Below, one piece after another: positions 5,476-12,841 of a stretch of 48,736 bases of DNA; position 1 is the stretch's first letter; the number at the start of each line of letters is the position of its first letter. The notes under the pieces are model-generated. The model worked only from the letters and a program-made list of their open reading frames with translations, did no database searches and was not told the origin of the DNA. The stretch comes from a virus. Location of the stretch: positions 1-48,736 of the IMG/VR virus record IMGVR_UViG_3300004369_000026, one strand, 5' to 3'. A program made the position numbers and the translations under genes.

Positions 5476-6007
5476 AAAAACCACGTCTACTACTGCGAAA
5501 AAAACCACAACAGGACCAAAGAGTATCACAGTTCAAAAGATTGAACTGCGACCAAACTCTTTGGTCCATGAAATTCTTGGAGCAGTTGTACAAGAGAGGA
5601 CAAAGGCAAAGAAAGTGGAGATTCTTCGCAATTATGGCGGAGACTTCCTCAAAGCCTTGTTCATTTGGAACTATGATCCGTCAGTGATCTCAATGATTCC
5701 TGCAGGGGATGTTCCATACCAACCTCTGACTGAAGAGGCTGCCCCAGATCCTAAGAGAGGTATCCCTCAACGTTCTACTCTGAGAAACGAGTGGAAACGT
5801 CTTTATGTTTTTGTTAAGGGTGGAAATGATGCCCTCAATAAGATCAAGAGGGAGACTATGTTTATCAATATGCTTGAGTCCTTGCATCCAGAAGAGGCAA
5901 AGGTTCTTTGTTTGGTTAAAGATAAGAATCTTCAAAGTGTATATCCCATCACTCAAGAGATTATCTCTGAAGCATATCCTGACATTCAATGGGGAGGTAG
6001 AAGTTAA
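5441..6007 (+). CDS. Conserved cyanophage protein with Lys/Thr-rich N-terminus
   Basis: 188 residues from ATG 5441. The first 30 residues are a basic Thr/Lys/Arg tract (TTTKRSTTRTKKTTS), then a compact domain. Strongly recognisable segments are NYGGDFLKALFIWNYDP and KRGIPQRSTLRNEWKRLY. I remember this protein as widely conserved in T4-like phages of cyanobacteria, annotated only as hypothetical. The basic tail could bind nucleic acid (inference). It is followed without a gap by the next gene (TAATG). Confidence 0.75.
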   Translation: MTTTKRSTTRTKKTTSTTAKKTTTGPKSITVQKIELRPNSLVHEILGAVVQERTKAKKVEILRNYGGDFLKALFIWNYDPSVISMIPAGDVPYQPLTEEAAPDPKRGIPQRSTLRNEWKRLYVFVKGGNDALNKIKRETMFINMLESLHPEEAKVLCLVKDKNLQSVYPITQEIISEAYPDIQWGGRS

Positions 6008-6267
6008 TGGGGAAGGGAGTGAATATCATTCACCAGGACTGTGATCCTTCTATGGCTGATGACAGGTCTTTACCCTACACTGCATATCTTGTAGAGTATG
6101 AAGACAACGGACAACGAAAGTTCGATATCTCTGTCGCGCCAAAGAGAGTTGATATTTTCGACTATTACTGGGATAGGTTTAGGTCAGTGATCAACATGAC
6201 CCAATCTGAAGGCAGAGTTAACCCCAAACTTTGGGGTGCTCAAGTTAAATCATCTAAGAAAAAATGA
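6007..6267 (+). CDS. Small hypothetical protein
   Basis: 86 residues, MGKGVNIIHQDCDPSMADDR..., with an aromatic central segment (VDIFDYYWDRFRSVI) and a basic tail (KSSKKK). TAATG junction upstream, ATGA overlap downstream. Its placement in the same cassette as the 5441 gene suggests joint function; not identified. Confidence 0.7.
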   Translation: MGKGVNIIHQDCDPSMADDRSLPYTAYLVEYEDNGQRKFDISVAPKRVDIFDYYWDRFRSVINMTQSEGRVNPKLWGAQVKSSKKK

Positions 6268-6476
6268 ATGAAGATGGTAATGCCGAAGTCACATACAACC
6301 TTGATGAAATTCAAAAGTTGACTCGGACATATAAAAAATTGAAGAAGTACATGAAGTCGAATATTCATGAGATTCGTAGTCTCAGTGGTGTCGATGATGG
6401 TATTTCTAAACTACTGAAAGATTATGGACAAGATCAAAGTCAAAACAACACCACAGAATGTGAAGGAGGCCAATGA
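6264..6476 (+). CDS. Small helical hypothetical protein
   Basis: 70 residues, MNEDGNAEVTYNLDEIQKLT..., a charged helix rich in Lys (YKKLKKYMKSN) and an acidic Asn/Gln-rich end. ATGA overlap with the upstream gene. Function unknown. Confidence 0.65.
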   Translation: MNEDGNAEVTYNLDEIQKLTRTYKKLKKYMKSNIHEIRSLSGVDDGISKLLKDYGQDQSQNNTTECEGGQ

Positions 6477-6615
6477 AGGTCTCTTTTACGCTAAGATGAA
6501 TTTACCTGCTGCGGCGGCTCATTGTGGTATGACCAATAAGGAAATGAAACTCACCTTTTGGGAGTATTTGAAGTATAATCCGCCCACTTATACCAATGAA
6601 AACACAAATACTTGA
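6424..6615 (+). CDS. Small protein with helix-turn-helix-like segment
   Basis: 63 residues from ATG 6424, or 39 from ATG 6496. The C-terminal part AAAAHCGMTNKEMKLTFWEY reads like a small helix-turn-helix: helix, G-M-T turn, helix. The first part overlaps the previous gene by 53 nt, so the shorter start is attractive. A GAAGGAGG at 6463-6470 lies upstream of it. DNA binding is inference only. Confidence 0.55.
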   Translation: MDKIKVKTTPQNVKEANEGLFYAKMNLPAAAAHCGMTNKEMKLTFWEYLKYNPPTYTNENTNT

Positions 6616-7090
6616 TGACTTTCTTGATTACTCTGACTTTAAAAAGTTAGAGGAACAAGTAATGGGGTTTTTGTTTCCCTGGAACTACTATGAGGGGATT
6701 GTGTTGCCAGATGATGGCAAATATCAATTCACCCATTGTTTTTATAATGAGTATGAACCTAGAAGTCAATATTGGCCATTGGTTCAACCTGTGTTTAAAT
6801 CTTTAGGCGCATCTTCTGTTCTTAGGTGTAAGGCAAATTTACTACATAGAACATCTGAGATTCAGGTCAATGATTTCCACACGGATTATCCGAATTGTAT
6901 TACTGCCATTTTGTATATGAGTACAAATAACGGCTATACAATTTTTCGTGATGGTACTAAAATAGATAGTGTATCTAATCGATTGGTAGTATTTGATTCT
7001 AATCTAGAACATGCTGGTACTACTTGTACTGACCTCAATCGTAGAGTGGTTATTAATTTCAACTACAACATATTTGAAGGTGTGCCATGA
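6596..7090 (+). CDS. Putative 2-oxoglutarate/Fe(II) dioxygenase (second)
   Basis: 164 residues. Metal ligands H95 and D97 (FHTDYPN), distal H139 (LEHAG) and an arginine pair R149/R150 (NRRVVINF) fit the 2OG-Fe(II) oxygenase fold. The middle strands AILYMSTNNGYTIF match the family. Substrate unknown. Start ATG 6596 overlaps the preceding gene; the stop overlaps ATG 7087. Confidence 0.75.
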   Translation: MKTQILDDFLDYSDFKKLEEQVMGFLFPWNYYEGIVLPDDGKYQFTHCFYNEYEPRSQYWPLVQPVFKSLGASSVLRCKANLLHRTSEIQVNDFHTDYPNCITAILYMSTNNGYTIFRDGTKIDSVSNRLVVFDSNLEHAGTTCTDLNRRVVINFNYNIFEGVP

Positions 7091-7251
7091 ATAAAGATAG
7101 ACTTAAAGTTCTTATAAAAAACTTGGAAGTATTGATTGAGAATTTGAAAACGGAAGTGTATGCTGATAAAGATGCATACATGAGAAAAGAAGAGTCTGAA
7201 TTCGGATTTAGGTTCGAAGGCAGAGATGATGATGACGGTTATCCAGACTAA
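7087..7251 (+). CDS. Small coiled-coil protein
   Basis: ATG 7087 to TAA 7249-7251 gives 54 residues, MNKDRLKVLIKNLEVLIENL... The N-terminal 30 residues are a leucine-zipper-like coiled coil, followed by an acidic DDDDG tail. ATGA overlap with the oxygenase and 2 nt from thyX. Function unknown. Confidence 0.6.
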   Translation: MNKDRLKVLIKNLEVLIENLKTEVYADKDAYMRKEESEFGFRFEGRDDDDGYPD

Positions 7252-7253
7252 TT

Positions 7254-7886
7254 ATGAGTGCAAAACTAGTAAGTGTTACCCCTGATGCAGAAAAGACCAT
7301 GGCGTATATTGCCAGGGTTTCCAATCCTGCAAATCAAGAGAATGAAAACTATGCAGGTCTCTTGAAGTATTGTATCGTTCACAACCATTGGTCTGTGTTC
7401 GAACAATCTACTATGACTCTTGAAATTGAGACTACCCGTGCAATAGCGGCTCAAATTTTGAGGCATCGCTCGTTCACATTTCAAGAGTTTTCCCAACGGT
7501 ATGCAGATAGTTCTCAGTTAGGTCAAATTCCTCTGCCTGAACTTCGCCGTCAGGACACAAAGAATCGTCAGAATTCCATTGATGATCTTGATCCCGAAAC
7601 TGTGGATAAATTACAGAGACAAATGAAAACCCTGTTTAGTAGTGCAGAAGCTTTGTATCAACAGATGCTTAGTCTCGGCGTTGCAAAGGAGTGTGCTCGT
7701 AATGTGTTGCCTCTCTGCACGCCAACAAAAATCTACATGACTGGTTCTTGCCGTTCGTGGATTCATTACATCAATCTTCGTTCTGCACATGGTACTCAGA
7801 AAGAACACATGAATATTGCTGAATCTTGTAAGGCAGTGTTTATGGAACAGTTCCCTGTGGTATCTGAAGCATTGGAGTGGACCTGA
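7254..7886 (+). CDS. thyX: Flavin-dependent thymidylate synthase
   Basis: 210 residues, the usual ThyX length. The family signature RHR-x7-S is present as R70-H71-R72 with S80 (RHRSFTFQEFSQRYAD). ThyX makes dTMP from dUMP using FAD and methylenetetrahydrofolate, feeding phage DNA synthesis. It is common in cyanophages, which use it instead of ThyA. It begins the nucleotide/replication block and its stop overlaps the next start (TGATG at 7884-7888). Confidence 0.95.
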   Translation: MSAKLVSVTPDAEKTMAYIARVSNPANQENENYAGLLKYCIVHNHWSVFEQSTMTLEIETTRAIAAQILRHRSFTFQEFSQRYADSSQLGQIPLPELRRQDTKNRQNSIDDLDPETVDKLQRQMKTLFSSAEALYQQMLSLGVAKECARNVLPLCTPTKIYMTGSCRSWIHYINLRSAHGTQKEHMNIAESCKAVFMEQFPVVSEALEWT

Positions 7887-8146
7887 TGGCAACGTACCCT
7901 GTAAAGAATACCGTAACTGGTGAAACTAAAGAGGTGGTCATGAGTGTTCATGATTGGGACCAGTGGAAACTAGATAACCCCGAGTGGGTTAGAGATTTCT
8001 CTGATCCCAGTACCTGCCCTGGTGTTGGTGAAGTCGGTGAGTGGAGAGACAAGATGTCCAAGACTCACCCTGGTTGGAACGAAGTTCTTAAAAAGTCGGA
8101 AAAATCTGCTGGTATTAGAGGCAGGTACAACAAACTATCTCGATAA
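7886..8146 (+). CDS. Small conserved protein between thyX and phoH
   Basis: 86 residues from ATG 7886, preferred over GTG 7877. It begins MATYPVKNTVTGETKEVVMS, a beta start reminiscent of FmdB-type zinc-ribbon regulators, but only one Cys is present, so no zinc site is evident. It ends with HPGWNEVLKKSEK and a basic tail. I recall this gene next to phoH in cyanophages; function unknown. Confidence 0.65.
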   Translation: MATYPVKNTVTGETKEVVMSVHDWDQWKLDNPEWVRDFSDPSTCPGVGEVGEWRDKMSKTHPGWNEVLKKSEKSAGIRGRYNKLSR

Positions 8147-8150
8147 AATT

Positions 8151-8909
8151 ATGGCAAGAAGAAAGAGGAAGACTGACGATCCCATCGGAGTGGGAATGAC
8201 AGCAAAACAAATGCGTCGCAAGAAACCAATCAACAGTGAGATGTTGGTTGATATTGAACCACTCACCGATAACCAAGAGAAACTCTACGCTGCCTACGAT
8301 GAGGGCAAAAACATCTTTGCATATGGTGCTGCTGGTACTGGTAAGACCTTTATCAGTCTTTATAAGGCTCTTTGTGATGTTCTGGATGAGAACACTTCAT
8401 ATGAGAAACTCTATATCGTCCGTTCCCTCGTTTCGACTAGAGAGATTGGATTTCTCCCTGGAGATCATGATGACAAGGCTGCTCTGTATCAGATCCCATA
8501 TAAGAACATGGTCAAGTACATGTTCGAGATGGCTACTGATGCCGATTTCGAAATGTTGTACGGTAACCTGAAGACTCAGGAGACTATTTCTTTCTGGTCT
8601 ACCTCATTTATTCGAGGCACAACAATGGATAATTGCATTGTGCTGGTCGATGAAATGCAAAACTTGAATTTTCATGAATTAGATAGTATAATTACACGAG
8701 TTGGAGACAACTGTAAGATTATTTTCTGTGGTGATGCTACTCAGACGGACCTTACAAAGTCCTATGAAAAAGATGGCATCATTGACTTTAAGAGAATTAT
8801 TGAAGTCATGGAAGAAGACTTCGGTGTAATTGAATTCGGACTGGATGACATTGTGCGTTCGGGTCTTGTGAGAAATTACTTAGTTACTAAACTTGCCCTT
8901 GCTTTATAA
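8151..8909 (+). CDS. phoH: PhoH-like P-loop ATPase
   Basis: 252 residues from ATG 8151 (MARRKRKTDDPIG), preferred over the longer frame that overlaps the upstream gene. Walker A is GAAGTGKT (59-66), Walker B is CIVLVDEMQN, and the FCGDATQTD segment is typical of PhoH. PhoH proteins are ATPases of uncertain role, linked to phosphate stress in hosts and possibly RNA metabolism; nearly all marine myoviruses carry one. It leads directly into the exonuclease (TAATG). Confidence 0.93.
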   Translation: MARRKRKTDDPIGVGMTAKQMRRKKPINSEMLVDIEPLTDNQEKLYAAYDEGKNIFAYGAAGTGKTFISLYKALCDVLDENTSYEKLYIVRSLVSTREIGFLPGDHDDKAALYQIPYKNMVKYMFEMATDADFEMLYGNLKTQETISFWSTSFIRGTTMDNCIVLVDEMQNLNFHELDSIITRVGDNCKIIFCGDATQTDLTKSYEKDGIIDFKRIIEVMEEDFGVIEFGLDDIVRSGLVRNYLVTKLALAL

Positions 8910-9592
8910 TGTTTATTCATCTCGACAAGCTAAAAGACTTTGATCTTGAAGCTAAAATGATTGATGGTGTGCGATATTACACAACTCCTGGAGGAAGGCC
9001 TATGCCTTCCATCACCTCAGTCACTAGTTTCTATAATAGAAAAGTTTTTGAAGATTGGAGAGCCCGTGTTGGACAAGAAGAGGCGAATCGTATTTCTCGC
9101 GTTTCAACAACCAGAGGTACTAAATTTCACGACTTGGTTGAGAAATATCTTCTCAATTTGGATGTCAAATCTCAGAACCCACTTCCTTCTACGATGGCAT
9201 TGTTCCTCGCGGCAAAGGATTCTCTGGACAAGATAAATAATATACATGCACTTGAAAAGTCACTCTATAGTGACTATTTTGGCATTGCTGGGAGAGTCGA
9301 TTGCATTGCGGAGTACGACGGAGAACTTTCGGTAATCGACTTTAAGACTTCCAAAAAAATTAAACCTGAAAAATGGATTGAACAATATTTTGTTCAAGAA
9401 ACTGCATATGCCTGTATGTACTATGAAATGACAGGCGAAATCGTGAAAAAACTTGTCACCATTATGGTGGCTGAAAATGGAGACTGTGTTGTTTATGAAA
9501 AACGAAACAAAGGTGACTATATTAAACTTCTTACCAGGTATATTAAAGAATTCGTCACTTATAAACTCGGAGAGTATGGAGAAAGACGTTAA
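8909..9592 (+). CDS. PD-(D/E)XK exonuclease (RecB/MGME1-like)
   Basis: 227 residues. The catalytic core is readable: H74 (TKFHDLVE), D131 (GRVDCIAEYDG), D144-x-K146 (SVIDFKTSKK), then a conserved Gln/Tyr helix (EQYFVQETAYACMY). This arrangement is that of the RecB-like nuclease family including MGME1. It probably processes single-stranded DNA ends in phage recombination or host DNA breakdown. Position beside gp33, gp59 and gp32 supports a DNA metabolism role. Its 3' end overlaps the gp33 start by 17 nt. Confidence 0.8.
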   Translation: MFIHLDKLKDFDLEAKMIDGVRYYTTPGGRPMPSITSVTSFYNRKVFEDWRARVGQEEANRISRVSTTRGTKFHDLVEKYLLNLDVKSQNPLPSTMALFLAAKDSLDKINNIHALEKSLYSDYFGIAGRVDCIAEYDGELSVIDFKTSKKIKPEKWIEQYFVQETAYACMYYEMTGEIVKKLVTIMVAENGDCVVYEKRNKGDYIKLLTRYIKEFVTYKLGEYGERR

Positions 9593-9830
9593 CGACCTAC
9601 TCAAGGAGAAGTTCTTGTGCCAATCTAAGTTCAGTCAGGATATTGAAGTCCTTGTTCTGAACTCAGACTTGAATTATATTGAGGCAATAGTAAGTTACTG
9701 CGAAGAAAACAATATTGAATTGGATTCTGTTTCTAAACTTATTTCTAAACCCCTCAAGGAAAAGTTAAAGAATGAGGCAATGGAACTTAATTTCTTGAAG
9801 AAAAGTTCTAGAGCAAAACTACCATTGTAA
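9576..9830 (+). CDS. 33: Late transcription co-activator gp33
   Basis: 84 residues from ATG 9576. The stretch YIEAIVSYCEENNIELDSVS, followed by EKLKNEAMELNFL, aligns with T4 gp33 (YLEATTAFLEENSIPETQF, then EKIQSEAIDENLL) as I remember it. gp33 binds the RNA polymerase flap and links the sliding clamp to late promoters, fitting the late octamers found here. T4 gp33 is 112 residues, so this one is shorter at the N-terminus. In T4 gene 33 also lies next to gene 59. Confidence 0.82.
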   Translation: MEKDVNDLLKEKFLCQSKFSQDIEVLVLNSDLNYIEAIVSYCEENNIELDSVSKLISKPLKEKLKNEAMELNFLKKSSRAKLPL

Positions 9831-9836
9831 TATGGA

Positions 9837-10427
9837 ATGACGCCCTTTGATGTATATAAAACCTATCTTTCGTTTAAGAACCACTTTACGAAAGATAGTT
9901 ATGACTTTTTTAAGTATAAGGGAAAGACTCGGGCAAACGAGTCTACATTCAAGAAAAGAAAGGATCGATATTTTTTCGAGAGGATGTCTCGGAAGAAAAC
10001 CGATCAAGAAATACATGATTACTTTGTAGCTAGTTTTAGTCAGGCAGAAGACCCTAGATCAGTCTGGATTGGTCAGATTATAGACACTGGTGACCGCCGA
10101 TATTCGGAGTGGTCCGATAAAATGAAGACACTTCAGTCAATGTTTTCTACTGAGGTGTCTGTTTTCATACAGAAGTCTAGGTTTGATGAACTCTTTGCCT
10201 GTAAAAACGGCAATCATTCGGACATTCTGAAGAAACATCTCCAAAGTGCCATATCAATAGAAACCATGATATTATTGGATAGTATTCTTGGTTACGCAAA
10301 AGACTACGATTCTCAACTTTTTGACCCAGTGTGGGAAACCGTAAGTTTTAAAATTAGAAAGTATAAATCCTTTCTAAATATTGACATCCAAGAATATAAA
10401 AGGATTCTAAGGGAGAGTATAGTGTGA
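9837..10427 (+). CDS. 59: Helicase loader gp59
   Basis: 196 residues (T4 gp59 is 217). FKKRKDRYFFERMS matches T4 YQKRRDKYFFQKLS, and SIETMILLDSIL matches SFETFILLDSFL. All-helical and basic. gp59 binds forked DNA and gp32 and loads the gp41 helicase for recombination-dependent replication. It starts 6 nt after gp33 and overlaps the next gene through GTGA. Gene order 33-59-x-32 is the T4-like order. Confidence 0.88.
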   Translation: MTPFDVYKTYLSFKNHFTKDSYDFFKYKGKTRANESTFKKRKDRYFFERMSRKKTDQEIHDYFVASFSQAEDPRSVWIGQIIDTGDRRYSEWSDKMKTLQSMFSTEVSVFIQKSRFDELFACKNGNHSDILKKHLQSAISIETMILLDSILGYAKDYDSQLFDPVWETVSFKIRKYKSFLNIDIQEYKRILRESIV

Positions 10428-10792
10428 CGAGTTTTTTCGATTCCCCAGTGGTTCGTGCCGCTGTAACCGAATTAAATGAACTACAAGATGAGATGGCGAG
10501 ATTGATGTTCAAACATCCAGCTTCTCTGACCAAAGAGGACAGAGAGGAACATCTTCGCCTCATGAAACAACTTTTGGAAAAACAAAAACTCTTCTACTTT
10601 CGTCTAAAAATGTCTGATGACCCTAGGGCAGTGGAGATGAAGGAAGGAATCATGGAATCTGCGAAGTTCTTGGGTCTTCAAGAGGGTCAACCAGTTGAGT
10701 CTTTCTTTGATAGCCTTACTCAGGTTCTTGTGGATCTGGAAGAAAGGTTGGACCAGCCAGAAAACTGGACCGAAGAGGTTGACGAGGACTAA
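10424..10792 (+). CDS. DUF1825-like conserved protein
   Basis: 122 residues from a GTG start that overlaps the gp59 stop (GTGA). SFFDSPVVRAAVTELNELQ, then a long helical hairpin, resembles DUF1825, a cyanobacterial family of unknown function also common in cyanophages. The acidic end (WTEEVDED) runs into the gp32 promoter, whose -35 box lies within its last codons. Its presence in a replication cassette suggests a host-derived factor adapted to DNA metabolism, but that is a guess. Confidence 0.65.
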   Translation: MTSFFDSPVVRAAVTELNELQDEMARLMFKHPASLTKEDREEHLRLMKQLLEKQKLFYFRLKMSDDPRAVEMKEGIMESAKFLGLQEGQPVESFFDSLTQVLVDLEERLDQPENWTEEVDED

Positions 10793-10807
10793 GACTGACG
10801 ATATAAT
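10779..10807 (+). promoter_or_regulatory. Sigma70-like promoter for gene 32
   Basis: TTGACG (10779-10784), a 17-nt spacer and a perfect TATAAT (10802-10807). The hexamer overlaps the end of the DUF1825-like gene. gp32 (ATG 10852) follows after an AC-rich leader with a GGAGA ribosome site. Confidence 0.8.
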
Positions 10808-10851
10808 TAAAAAGTTCAATACCACTCAATACGAACAAATACGGAGAACAC

Positions 10852-11775
10852 ATGTCATTTGCAAATCTGAAGAAACAGTCCCGCTCTGGATCTCTCACCG
10901 ACAAACTGATGAAGAAGGTGGAGAAACTGAACGAAAAGGGTGGGTCATCTACGGATGATCGTTTCTGGAAACCTGCCGTTGACAAGGCAGGTAACGGTTA
11001 TGCCGTTATTCGTTTCCTTCCCGCTGCTGAAGGATGCGATCTCCCTTGGGTGCAACTCTGGAGTCATGCATTCCAAGGCCCTGGTGGATGGTATATCGAA
11101 AACTCTCTGACCACTATTGGTAAACAGGATCCCGTTTCCGAGCACAATCGTGTTCTTTGGAACAGTGGTCTGGATTCTGATAAAGAAGTCGCTCGGAAAC
11201 AAAAACGTAAACTGTCCTACTACGCCAACATTTATGTTGTCAAGGATTCTTCGAACCCTGAGAACGAAGGTAAAGTTTTCCTCTACAAGTTTGGTAAGAA
11301 GATCTTTGATAAGATCTCTGCATCAATGCAACCTGAATTTGAGGATGAGGATCCCATCAATCCTTTTGATTTCTGGACTGGTGCCAACTTCAAACTGAAG
11401 ATCAAGAACGTTGCAGGTTATTGGAACTATGACAGTTCCGAGTTCGCCAAACCCTCTGCTCTTCTGGAGGATGATGATGAACTCGAAACGATCTACAACA
11501 ACCTGTATGATCTGAATGCTTTCATTGCTCCTGATCAGTTCAAGGACTATGATGCACTGAAGAAGCGTCTTGATGCTGTCCTCGGCAACAAACAACAACT
11601 TCGCAAACCCGTTGACGAAGAGGTTGATGATGAGGACAACGATCGTGGTGATGTTGAGGAAGAACTCGCATCAATCGCTGCATCTGCGACTCGTAAAGCT
11701 CCTGTCGTTGAGGAGACCACCGATGAGGATGAAGATGATGCGATGAGTTACTTCCAGCGTCTCGCTGAAGACTGA
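10852..11775 (+). CDS. 32: Single-stranded DNA-binding protein gp32
   Basis: 307 residues (T4: 301). The basic N-terminus (MSFANLKKQSRSGSLTDKLM) is the cooperativity region, the aromatic-rich core follows, and the C-terminus is very acidic (DEEVDDEDNDRGDVEEEL, then TTDEDEDDAMSYFQRL). It coats ssDNA in replication, repair and recombination and contacts gp59. The zinc-binding His/Cys3 cluster of T4 gp32 is absent; there is only one Cys, in EGCDLPW. It has its own promoter and ends at the terminator at 11801. Confidence 0.93.
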   Translation: MSFANLKKQSRSGSLTDKLMKKVEKLNEKGGSSTDDRFWKPAVDKAGNGYAVIRFLPAAEGCDLPWVQLWSHAFQGPGGWYIENSLTTIGKQDPVSEHNRVLWNSGLDSDKEVARKQKRKLSYYANIYVVKDSSNPENEGKVFLYKFGKKIFDKISASMQPEFEDEDPINPFDFWTGANFKLKIKNVAGYWNYDSSEFAKPSALLEDDDELETIYNNLYDLNAFIAPDQFKDYDALKKRLDAVLGNKQQLRKPVDEEVDDEDNDRGDVEEELASIAASATRKAPVVEETTDEDEDDAMSYFQRLAED

Positions 11776-11800
11776 TACCAAAATCGATCTTTGATTCCCT

Positions 11801-11833
11801 AAATGGTCGGAAAAAATTTCCGGCCATTTTTTT
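11801..11833. terminator. Bidirectional terminator between gp32 and the gp53 operon
   Basis: A 13-bp stem AAATGGTCGGAAA / TTTCCGGCCATTT (11801-11813 and 11817-11829, one G-U pair) with a 3-nt A loop, then T to 11833. It separates convergent transcripts. The T run overlaps the stop region of the minus-strand gene at 11832. Confidence 0.85.
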
Positions 11834-12077
11834 ATGCCTGGGGTTCGTTGTCTTCTGACTCAGGCAACAACCCCTTTACTTCTTCTATTTCTAAACACTT
11901 TTCGAATCTATCTCTCAATTCGTTCAATTTTGTCTGTTCTTGAAATTCTTGAATATAACCATTAATTTCTTTTTCGAGTGCATTTAGTGCCATACGATAT
12001 TTCATCTTAATATCAATCAATCGCACCATATCCATGTAGAATTCGGTGCCCTTGTTGATAAATTCTTCGTAGGTCAT
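11832..12077 (-). CDS. Small coiled-coil protein at the end of the gp53 operon
   Basis: 81 residues, MTYEEFINKGTEFYMDMVRL..., almost entirely helical, with a long amphipathic coiled coil (KEINGYIQEFQEQTKLNELR). It overlaps the gp53 stop by one base (TAATG). Possibly a baseplate assembly helper, given its place downstream of gp53; not recognised by sequence. Confidence 0.65.
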   Translation of the reverse strand: MTYEEFINKGTEFYMDMVRLIDIKMKYRMALNALEKEINGYIQEFQEQTKLNELRDRFEKCLEIEEVKGLLPESEDNEPQA

Positions 12078-12838
12078 TAGATACCAGTCAAACGTGGATT
12101 ATATCCTTGTTTTAGAGAGTCAGTTACATATTGGGAAGATTCTTCATATCTCATGATCTTTTTCATATCATCAATAAACACGCCTAGGTATTGATTCTTT
12201 AATATGATGATATTTTTCTTTTGTTCGTTCAGGTCAAATTCATATTTGTAGTTTGTGATTGGAGTAATTCCTGTTCCTAAAATTACTTCACCATTTTCAT
12301 CAAGTGCGGTTCCATGAAGATCTACTGTGGCGGCAGGTGATTGTTCAACGGGAATGTTGTCGTTGAATTTTAATTCCTGATTGGTTTTTTGATCATATAC
12401 TGAGATGTTGTAGTTTGAATCGACAACTAATCCGTCAGGAATTACAGTTCTCGTAAAACCATCTTCGAAAGCAGAGGTTTCATAGTGGTGTATTTTATAT
12501 AAGTTTTCCTCTTCTCCATACTTATCCAGAAGATACTTTCTGAACGTCAGATCATCCATGGGCCAATCTTGCTGGTAGTTCTGGATGTTATTCGTGATTA
12601 AAATTACCCAGTCAAGGTTTGGATCTCCATACTGACGATCTGCAATTTCATCTGGACGAAGATTGCCAGGAATGGTGAAGTATTCATAAACAGTTGCAAC
12701 TGAGGCAATATCTTCCCTTAATCTAGGTCTTTTGAAGATATTTTTTACGGTTACATACTCATCATTAGAACTTCTGTCTAATTGCCTGGAGACGTAATCG
12801 AGATTTGGGAAATACCTGAAATAACTTCTTACTGCCAT
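12077..12838 (-). CDS. 53: Baseplate wedge subunit gp53
   Basis: 253 residues (T4 gp53 is 196). The wedge signature is in the middle: GNLRPDEIADRQYGDPNLDW, followed by VILITNNI and DWPMDD. MAVRSYFRYFPNLDY starts the protein. gp53 joins adjacent wedges during baseplate assembly and contacts the gp48/54 tube initiator. It sits 3 nt downstream of gp48 in a minus-strand operon from the late promoter at 15338. The extra C-terminal 60 residues are an insertion relative to T4. Confidence 0.88.
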   Translation of the reverse strand: MAVRSYFRYFPNLDYVSRQLDRSSNDEYVTVKNIFKRPRLREDIASVATVYEYFTIPGNLRPDEIADRQYGDPNLDWVILITNNIQNYQQDWPMDDLTFRKYLLDKYGEEENLYKIHHYETSAFEDGFTRTVIPDGLVVDSNYNISVYDQKTNQELKFNDNIPVEQSPAATVDLHGTALDENGEVILGTGITPITNYKYEFDLNEQKKNIIILKNQYLGVFIDDMKKIMRYEESSQYVTDSLKQGYNPRLTGI

Positions 12839-12841
12839 TTT

